64,000 nucleotides of DNA from Litoribacillus peritrichatus. Its GTDB lineage: Bacteria > Pseudomonadota > Gammaproteobacteria > Pseudomonadales > Litoribrevibacteraceae. The position numbers and the translations under genes were made by a program. The notes under the pieces are model-generated. The model saw only the letters and a list, made by a program, of their open reading frames with translations. It ran no database searches and was not told the origin of the DNA. Where the stretch lies: contig NZ_BAABBN010000004.1 of NCBI RefSeq assembly GCF_039537985.1, forward strand, positions 62,001 through 126,000, written 5' to 3'. This document shows positions 58,902-64,000 of this stretch, in pieces (the first letter of the stretch is position 1; each line of letters starts with the position of its first letter).

Positions 58902-59570
58902 ATGTCTGTGGATCATTCCGCTCAGCTTGCTGAAGCATCTCGAACTTGTCCTTTATGCCATCAAACGGACACCAACCTTTATTTTGAAGATAAGCGAAGA
59001 CCCTACCTTCAATGCAGTCAGTGCGATTTGGTGTTTGTGCCGGATGTTTTTCGGCTGGAGCCAGACGAAGAAAAAGCCGTTTATGATTTGCATGAAAATG
59101 ATTTCGATGATCCAGGGTATCGTCGGTTCTTATCACGATGTCTTGATCCGGTTGTTGAGCGGATTAACAAAGGAGATATCGGTCTGGATTTCGGTTGTGG
59201 CCCCGGCCCTGTTTTGGCCAGCATGTTTGAAGAGAAGGGTTGGTCAATGGCGATCTATGATCCCATTTATCACTCTGATGATTCGGTGTTTTCTCGGCAA
59301 TATAATTTTATTACCTCCACGGAGGTCATTGAGCATGTGTATGAGCCGGATATTGTCTTGAAGACGCTCATAGATCTGCTCGCACCCCAGGGACTTTTGG
59401 CGCTTATGACAAAGCGGGTTCGTTCAAAGGAAGCCTTTACCGGATGGCACTATAAGAATGATGTCACTCATGTAGGCTTTTATAGCGATGCTACATTTCA
59501 ATGGATTGCAGACCAATATCGGTTGGAATTGACGTTCGTTGGGGCCGATTTAGCGTTATTAAAGAAGTAA
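58902..59570 (+). CDS. SAM-dependent methyltransferase with N-terminal zinc ribbon
   Basis: A 222-residue class I methyltransferase. An N-terminal zinc-ribbon (CPLCHQTDTNLYF and LQCSQCDLVFV) precedes the SAM domain with IGLDFGCGPGPVL, FITSTEVIEHVYEPD and the C-terminal LLAPQGLLALMTKRV. A GWHYKNDVTHVGFYS motif is characteristic of the Methyltransf_23 group. The substrate is unknown. It follows the small zinc-ribbon gene by one base and probably forms a two-gene operon with it. Confidence 0.85.
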   Translation: MSVDHSAQLAEASRTCPLCHQTDTNLYFEDKRRPYLQCSQCDLVFVPDVFRLEPDEEKAVYDLHENDFDDPGYRRFLSRCLDPVVERINKGDIGLDFGCGPGPVLASMFEEKGWSMAIYDPIYHSDDSVFSRQYNFITSTEVIEHVYEPDIVLKTLIDLLAPQGLLALMTKRVRSKEAFTGWHYKNDVTHVGFYSDATFQWIADQYRLELTFVGADLALLKK

Positions 59571-59799
59571 ACTATATCAATTTTTTTCGATTTATAATTA
59601 AGCGTTCTATCAATAACTTTATTCATATTTTTTCTTTATGCCGCTTATCCTCAATCGGTGGCTACTTTTCCTAAAATGAGCATTAATTCACAATTATCTT
59701 AAATTTCGGCTTGAAGGTCTGAATCACAACGATTAGTCTTAGGGTTGAACAGACAACAACTATATGTTCCAAAAATAATAACAATATGGAAGCAGTCCA

Positions 59800-60447
59800 A
59801 TGCGTGATTACTATAAGTGGATAGGGCCCGTTTACGACTTTCTTGGCAGAGTCTACAGTGGTCAACAGATTGAACATTGTAAAGTTGCTATGTTAGAGCA
59901 CTTGAAACCTGGTGAAAAAGTTCTGTTTGCCGGGGTTGGTCACGGCCGTGATGCAATTCATGCTGCAAAGCAGGGCGCGGACGTTACCGTTGTCGACTTA
60001 TCGAAAACCATGCTTGATAACTTCCAAAAGTTGCTGGATAAAGAAAATGTTAGTGTGAACGTGCGTCAGGTTCGCAGTGATATTTTTAAGGTCGATGAGT
60101 TAGAGCAATACGACATGGTGGTGGCTAACTTCTTCCTGAATGTGTTCAGCAAACCTATGATGCAGGATGTTCTTAAGCATCTGATTACTTTATGCAAACC
60201 AGGCGGTTACGTGGTTGTCGGGGACTTTATCTATCCGACAGGTAATATTATCTCTCGTACTCTGAAGAAAGCTTATTGGTACGGCGCTGTGGTGATATTT
60301 TGGGCGATTGCGAACAATGCCTTGCACGAAGTGTATAACTATCCGGAATTTATGAAAGAAGCGGGCCTTGAAATTGAACAAAAGAAACGCTTCAGCTTAT
60401 GGAAATTTAATGCCTATTGGTCCGTTTTGGGCCGTAAAACTGCGTAA
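59800..60447 (+). CDS. class I SAM-dependent methyltransferase, UbiE-like
   Basis: A 215-residue methyltransferase with motif I VLFAGVGHGRDAIHAA (FAGVGHGR is atypical; usually GxGxG), the acidic VVDLSKTMLDNF, and VVANFFLNVFSKPMM. The N-terminus MRDYYKWIGPVYDFLGRVYSG is aromatic-rich. The C-terminal region has a hydrophobic stretch (AYWYGAVVIFWAIANNAL), unusual for a soluble enzyme, suggesting membrane or lipid contact. An 84-base gap precedes the DUF2156 gene, on the same strand. A lipid substrate is conceivable but not shown. Confidence 0.8.
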   Translation: MRDYYKWIGPVYDFLGRVYSGQQIEHCKVAMLEHLKPGEKVLFAGVGHGRDAIHAAKQGADVTVVDLSKTMLDNFQKLLDKENVSVNVRQVRSDIFKVDELEQYDMVVANFFLNVFSKPMMQDVLKHLITLCKPGGYVVVGDFIYPTGNIISRTLKKAYWYGAVVIFWAIANNALHEVYNYPEFMKEAGLEIEQKKRFSLWKFNAYWSVLGRKTA

Positions 60448-60531
60448 TTTTAATGCCAGTTTAGTTATTTAATAAAACCGGGACGAAAGATTCCGGTGAC
60501 AAAATAAAAATAAAAAATAGAGGGCGGAATA

Positions 60532-61539
60532 ATGGAAGATCAAACACTACTTGTCTCAGGTAGAGCGCTGACTGGTTTTAACGGTTTCTCTTTATCGGAG
60601 CGCGTTGAATATTTAAAACAGTTTGGTGGTCACAGTCAGTCATATTCAGCGATGCAGCCGGATATGAGGTATTTTGATTTGCCTGGTGTGGGCTTTATCG
60701 GATATAAGCAGAAGTTTGGTATTTCCTTTGTGTTGGGTGATCCGGTTTGTGCTACTGAGCACAGAGAGCATCTCGTTGCCCAGTTTTTAAGTAAATTCCC
60801 TAATACCTCGTTTGTTCAGGCATCGGAAGACGTCGCCGTTATGATGCATAAGCGTTTTGGTTATCATTCCACTCAGTTTGGTATTGAGTCTTTCATTGAT
60901 TTAACCAAGTGGTCTTTGAAAGGAAAGAAAAAGCAGGTATTACGTACTTCGCTTAACCAAGCTGAAAAGCGAGGCATCGAAGTTAAAGAGAGTTACGCAG
61001 AGCAGCGTACCAAAGAAATCTCAAAGGCCTGGCTTCAAACGCGCCGGGTCAGCAAAAAAGAAATTAATTTCGTGATTCGCCCGATGTCGATGGATTACAA
61101 AGAAGGCACCCGAAGCTTCTATGCCTATCAAGATGGTGAGCCTGTCGGTTTTATCTTCTTCGACCCTATTTATGAAAACAACAAAATTGTGAGCTATGTT
61201 CCAAACATCTCACGTGCATGTGCTTCATTTAAACAGGGCATTTGGTATACCTTGATGATTCACGCGATGGATGTTTTCAAGTCGGAAGGTTTAGAACGTG
61301 TGGATTTAGGCCTGATTCCTTTAGCCGGTTTGGATGCACCAGCTTCACATGAGTCCAAGTTATTGAAAGGGATCATGAATTTTGTTTATGACAAGTGTAA
61401 CTTCCTTTATAACTTTAAAGGACTTCACTTTACCAAGAGTCGTTTCAGGGGTGAGGATTTTAAGATTTATTATTGTCACCGCCGCTCATTGCCAACTCGC
61501 GACATATTGGGCGTGATGTTGCTCTCGAATCTGCTTTAA
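60532..61539 (+). CDS. DUF2156 / phosphatidylglycerol lysyltransferase C-domain-like protein
   Basis: A 335-residue soluble protein of the DUF2156 type, the GNAT-like catalytic domain also found at the C-terminus of MprF. Landmarks are QPDMRYFDLPGVGFIGYKQKFGISFVLGDPV, FVQASEDVAVMMHKRFGYHSTQFGIESFIDL, the basic KKKQVLRTSLNQAEKRGI, and FFDPIYENNKIVSYVPNISR with AIWYTL-like helices. There are no membrane segments, so unlike MprF it lacks a flippase. A GAGGG ribosome site precedes the ATG. Pairing with a UbiE-like methyltransferase suggests a two-step modification, possibly of an aminoacylated lipid; this is inference. Confidence 0.78.
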   Translation: MEDQTLLVSGRALTGFNGFSLSERVEYLKQFGGHSQSYSAMQPDMRYFDLPGVGFIGYKQKFGISFVLGDPVCATEHREHLVAQFLSKFPNTSFVQASEDVAVMMHKRFGYHSTQFGIESFIDLTKWSLKGKKKQVLRTSLNQAEKRGIEVKESYAEQRTKEISKAWLQTRRVSKKEINFVIRPMSMDYKEGTRSFYAYQDGEPVGFIFFDPIYENNKIVSYVPNISRACASFKQGIWYTLMIHAMDVFKSEGLERVDLGLIPLAGLDAPASHESKLLKGIMNFVYDKCNFLYNFKGLHFTKSRFRGEDFKIYYCHRRSLPTRDILGVMLLSNLL

Positions 61540-61583
61540 CCTCTATTGAGGCAGATATTCCGCTTTTGCGTTATTACGTTTCG

Positions 61584-61607
61584 GCCCATCCTTTGATGGG
61601 CTTTTTT
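61584..61607 (+). terminator. rho-independent terminator after the DUF2156 gene
   Basis: GCCCATC and GATGGGC form a 7-bp stem around CTTT, followed by six T. Confidence 0.88.
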
Positions 61608-61622
61608 ATGTCCGAGTGTTAT

Positions 61623-62144
61623 TTAACGATCCAGGTTTTGTGTTTGTGAAAGGGAATCGCTGGGTTCATCTTCGGCAAAGTACTCTTGGTATTGTTTGTC
61701 ATCAAGCTCACTGATGTCTCTTCTTTCTTCTACCTGCTCTGCAAATGTCCAGATATAGCCATTCAGGTCTTTTGCTGTGTAAATGCGATCTCCCCAAAAG
61801 GTATCCAAAGGCTCGGATACAATTTCAGCGCCACACTCGTTTGCTTTTGTGTAGTGCTCAACAACGTTAGGGACATAAAGATACAGACCGATGCCTTGTT
61901 GTTGCCCCGATTGGTTTGGTGTTTGTGAAGCGCTGCTGAAACTGCCTTGTCGTTGAAGCATGATCCTGGCGTCCAGGCAAAACATTTCAGCAAAAATAAT
62001 CAGACCGTCACGGATCAGGGGCGTGTCTATTCTTTCAAATCCAAAGACAAGTTCGTAAAAACTCATGCTTTCTTCTGGCTCTAGAACTGTAATACATGGC
62101 GTTAATTGAGGAATGTGCTCGGGTTTGAAGTGGCCTGATGACAT
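61623..62144 (-). CDS. VOC-superfamily (glyoxalase/bleomycin-resistance-like) protein
   Basis: A 173-residue protein with one VOC domain: TPCITVLEPEESMSFYELVFGFER, IGLYLYVPNVVEHYTKANECGAEIVSEPLDTFWGDRIYTAKDLNGYIWTFAE. The typical metal-ligand positions are only partly conserved: Asp and Glu near TAKDLNGYIWTFAE are visible, while the N-terminal His is not evident. The final 30 residues are acidic and low-complexity. Such proteins often bind small ligands; function unknown. Monocistronic. Confidence 0.78.
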   Translation of the reverse strand: MSSGHFKPEHIPQLTPCITVLEPEESMSFYELVFGFERIDTPLIRDGLIIFAEMFCLDARIMLQRQGSFSSASQTPNQSGQQQGIGLYLYVPNVVEHYTKANECGAEIVSEPLDTFWGDRIYTAKDLNGYIWTFAEQVEERRDISELDDKQYQEYFAEDEPSDSLSQTQNLDR

Positions 62145-62246
62145 GAGACTGTCCTGCAGTAGGAGAGTTGGTATCCGTTAACTCTAGAACAGTCTCTGCA
62201 TCTCGACAATGTAATCGCATTAACTTTGAGTATTTTTTAATCGGGG

Positions 62247-62567
62247 TTAATCCGCGCAATTTATGCATTTAGTCGCATAGGGTAGGGCGGCTATACGCGC
62301 CGGGTTAATTGTATTTCCACATTCGGAGCACAACCCGTAATCACCGGTTTCAATTCGGTTGAGCGCGTTGTTGATTAATTTAAGTTCAAACTTACCTTCG
62401 GATTCAAGGGCATGGAGGACATCAAGGTTCTCTTGCTCGGTTGCTTGCTCGCTAAAATCCTGGCTGAGCGGTTCTGACCGGTTCAGGTCATGGCTGATTG
62501 CATTGACCCGGCGCTCGATTTGGTCTTTCTGTTCTTCTAGCTTGAGTTTTATTTCATGAATATCCAT
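62247..62567 (-). CDS. DksA/TraR-type zinc-finger protein
   Basis: A 106-residue protein. Residues 1-60 form a probable coiled-coil hairpin (KLKLEEQKDQIERRVNAISHDL, TEQENLDVLHALESEGKFELKLINNAL). The C-terminal zinc finger is the four-cysteine type CSECG...CINC, with LPYATKC typical of the DksA/TraR family. It is shorter than DksA (about 150 residues), so it is more like the small TraR/YbiI group that binds RNA polymerase or related targets. AGAGG precedes the ATG. Confidence 0.9.
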   Translation of the reverse strand: MDIHEIKLKLEEQKDQIERRVNAISHDLNRSEPLSQDFSEQATEQENLDVLHALESEGKFELKLINNALNRIETGDYGLCSECGNTINPARIAALPYATKCINCAD

Positions 62568-62590
62568 AGGCTACCTCTTTGTTTCTATAA

Positions 62591-62672
62591 GATGCCTCCC
62601 CATTAAGGCATCTGACTGCCAGGGTTTTCCTGGCTCAGCCCGTTGGACATGGGCCTAACTGGTTTTTGGCAG
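62591..62672. ncRNA. candidate structured RNA or leader element
   Basis: Three small stems follow one another: GATGCCT/AGGCATC (62591-62597 with 62606-62612), GCCAGG/CCTGGC (62618-62623 with 62629-62634), GCCC/GGGC (62638-62641 with 62651-62654). An alternative closing stem is CTGCCA/TGGCAG (62616-62621 with 62667-62672). It may be a leader of either the DksA/TraR-type gene (minus) or msrA (plus), or a small RNA. Direction and identity are unclear. Confidence 0.45.
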
Positions 62673-62793
62673 TGCCGATATTTCTGATAGGATCACGAAT
62701 CAAGCAGATTGATTGTGCACTTTTATCAAATTCATTGTCTAATTTAAGTATATCTAAGGATTCTAATTTGTGTTCAATTTAAGGGGAGAAAAC

Positions 62794-63402
62794 ATGATTG
62801 AGCCAGAACAGGCGTTGAAGGGGCGTTCAAAAGTCATGGACGTTTCTGGGGTGCATCGGGTCACTGGAAATTCCATGCGGATCTCTCCGGCTTCGGACAT
62901 GTCGAGTATTGTGGTTGGGATGGGCTGTTTTTGGGGGGCTGAACGTTTGTTTTGGAATATCCCTGGTGTCTACTCAACCGCTGTGGGGTATGCCGGAGGG
63001 TATACGGAAAACCCCCTGTACGAAGAGGTTTGTTCTGGAATGACAGGCCATACCGAAGTTGTTTTGGTGATTTACGATGCGAGCAAAGTAAGTCTTGAAA
63101 CTCTCTTAACGTGCTTTTTCGAGAATCACGATCCGACGCAAGGTATGCGGCAAGGTAATGATATGGGAACACAATACCGGTCCGCAATTTACACCTCAAA
63201 CGAGCTTGATAAACAACTGGCTGTTTCGATGAAAGAACAATTTGAACTGGCGTTATCCAGGCGAGGTTTTGGGTCGATCACTACTGAAATAGACCTTCTG
63301 AATCATTTTTATTACGCAGAGGAGTATCATCAACAGTATTTAGCGAAGAACCCAAACGGTTATTGTGGGTTGGCCGGAACCGGTGTGTGTTTCAGTCAAT
63401 AA
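62794..63402 (+). CDS. msrA: peptide methionine sulfoxide reductase MsrA
   Basis: A 202-residue MsrA, which reduces the S-epimer of methionine sulfoxide in damaged proteins. The catalytic Cys45 lies in GMGCFWGAERLFW; TAVGYAGGYTENPLYEEVCSGMTGHTEVV and FFENHDPTQGMRQGNDMGTQYRSAIY are family signatures. The recycling cysteines are in GYCGLAGTGVCF near the C-terminus. The ATG at 62794 is preceded by GGGGAG; the frame's GTG at 62770 is upstream of that ribosome site and is rejected. Confidence 0.95.
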   Translation: MIEPEQALKGRSKVMDVSGVHRVTGNSMRISPASDMSSIVVGMGCFWGAERLFWNIPGVYSTAVGYAGGYTENPLYEEVCSGMTGHTEVVLVIYDASKVSLETLLTCFFENHDPTQGMRQGNDMGTQYRSAIYTSNELDKQLAVSMKEQFELALSRRGFGSITTEIDLLNHFYYAEEYHQQYLAKNPNGYCGLAGTGVCFSQ

Positions 63403-63493
63403 AGTTCTTGATGGCATGATGTACATCATCGCGTCATTCTGCAGGTTTTGTAATCTCAATCTATACTTTGATGATTCAATAGGAGTTTTTTAA

Positions 63494-63751
63494 ATGCCAA
63501 AACAAACCCTGAGACAAGCCATTGACGAGTTAAGAGACAACCTTGATGGTGTGGAGCTTAAGAACCCTGAGAAGGTGAATGACCTGTTAGACCGCATTGA
63601 TCACCAATTGGTGTATCAGGATGTTTCCGATTGGGATGAAGATATTATTTCAGAAGTTGAAATGAGTGTGATTGAGTTTGAAGATCAGCACCCTATGGTG
63701 GCCGGTGCTTTGAAAAGCATCATGAATGCCTTACATTCTATTGGTGTATAG
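63494..63751 (+). CDS. DUF4404-family small protein
   Basis: An 85-residue helical, acidic protein. The N-terminal TLRQAIDELRDNLDGVEL and C-terminal FEDQHPMVAGALKSIMNALHSIGV follow the pattern of DUF4404 proteins (about 85-90 residues, found in many proteobacteria). AGGAG precedes the ATG. It lies 91 bases after msrA. Function unknown. Confidence 0.8.
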   Translation: MPKQTLRQAIDELRDNLDGVELKNPEKVNDLLDRIDHQLVYQDVSDWDEDIISEVEMSVIEFEDQHPMVAGALKSIMNALHSIGV

Positions 63752-63757
63752 AATTGG

Positions 63758-63793
63758 GGTTATAAGCAGGCGATTTGTCGCCTGTTTATAACC
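63758..63793. terminator. strong hairpin downstream of the DUF4404 gene
   Basis: GGTTATAAGCAGGCGA (63758-63773) pairs with TCGCCTGTTTATAACC (63778-63793) in a 16-bp stem with one G-T pair, around TTTG. There is little T-run after it, so termination may depend on the stem itself. A second stem follows immediately. Confidence 0.65.
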
Positions 63794-63797
63794 TGTG

Positions 63798-63815
63798 GCC
63801 TGAAGAGCTTCAGGC
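63798..63815. terminator. second short perfect hairpin between convergent genes
   Basis: GCCTGAAG and CTTCAGGC (63798-63805 and 63808-63815) form an 8-bp perfect stem with a two-base loop. It is adjacent to the end of the cytochrome gene on the minus strand. Confidence 0.5.
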
Positions 63816-63820
63816 TAACA

Positions 63821-64000
63821 TTATTTTAGTGACGCGTAATAAGCTGCTAGATTTTTGATGTCGTCGTCGCTAAGAGGTTTTGCCATTGATCCCATCACAG
63901 GGTCTTTGCGTCGGCCATCTTTAAACGCTTTTAATTGCTTAATCAGATAACCTTTTTTTTGTCCTGCCAGATTTGGATACATGTCCATTGCAGCAATGCC
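63821..64000 (-). CDS. cytochrome c family protein, C-terminal part (cut by window edge)
   Basis: The last 59 residues of a minus-strand protein run off the right edge. [55 protein letters not shown] is the typical end of a class I cytochrome c (cytochrome c553/c5-like), with the axial Met in [11 protein letters not shown] or nearby. The CXXCH heme site would lie beyond the window. Probably periplasmic electron transfer. Confidence 0.82.
   Translation of the reverse strand, partial: GIAAMDMYPNLAGQKKGYLIKQLKAFKDGRRKDPVMGSMAKPLSDDDIKNLAAYYASLK

Overview
The window looks like chromosomal DNA of a free-living, probably marine or halotolerant gammaproteobacterium close to the Pseudomonas/Oceanospirillales lineages. 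Protein sequences resemble E. coli and Pseudomonas housekeeping genes (TrmH, PurE/K, TopA, FadBA, Prc, RsuA, TruC, RNase II). The order fadB-fadA-topA followed a few genes later by two small conserved proteins recalls the Pseudomonas faoAB-topA neighbourhood. There is also a choline-to-glycine-betaine block and an Na+/alanine-type symporter. I cannot name the species. No rRNA, tRNA, insertion sequence, prophage or CRISPR array was recognised.

Layout. 1-5.1 kb: a CBS protein cut by the window edge, a charged hypothetical protein, trmH, two START-domain paralogues, a Nudix hydrolase and a glycerophosphodiesterase. 5.2-8.4 kb: a Sel1/TPR-like membrane protein, a small ATP-cone-like protein and purEK. 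8.4-14.2 kb: two diguanylate cyclases around a small membrane protein, a phospholipid desaturase, truC and a metallo-beta-lactamase-fold protein whose metal site looks degraded. 14.3-19.1 kb: the mksFEB condensin operon. 19.7-30.5 kb: fadBA (strikingly codon-optimised), topA, yaaA, prc and small conserved proteins. 30.6-38.6 kb: trhP/yegQ, then betB-betA-choX-choW-choV, a choline uptake and oxidation unit with a candidate BetI-type operator and a strong choX/choW intercistronic hairpin. 38.6-46 kb: an RND efflux pump, a LexA-boxed dinB, an rsmC-like methyltransferase and rsuA. 46-51.8 kb: a CHASE4-type/HAMP/GAF/GGDEF cyclase, tcdA, a flavin-binding protein, a hemerythrin-like protein and a methyltransferase. 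52.0-52.7 kb: an AT-rich two-gene insert. 52.8-64 kb: a TonB receptor, an AGCS symporter, RNase II, several methyltransferases, a DUF2156 protein, a VOC protein, a DksA/TraR-type protein, msrA, a DUF4404 protein and the C-terminal part of a cytochrome c.

The most interesting locus is at 52.05-52.72 kb. A 151-residue protein shares the distinctive motifs of Tse2, the ADP-ribosyltransferase-fold toxin of Pseudomonas aeruginosa. It is translationally coupled to a 71-residue helical protein of Tsi2 size. The pair is clearly AT-rich relative to its flanks and has no type VI secretion genes near it here, so it may be a stand-alone toxin-antitoxin module or an orphan effector-immunity pair. Other points of interest are the MBL pseudoenzyme, a methyltransferase/DUF2156 pair that may modify lipids, a structured intergenic segment at 62.59-62.67 kb, the SOS box before dinB and a perfect inverted repeat before the RND pump.
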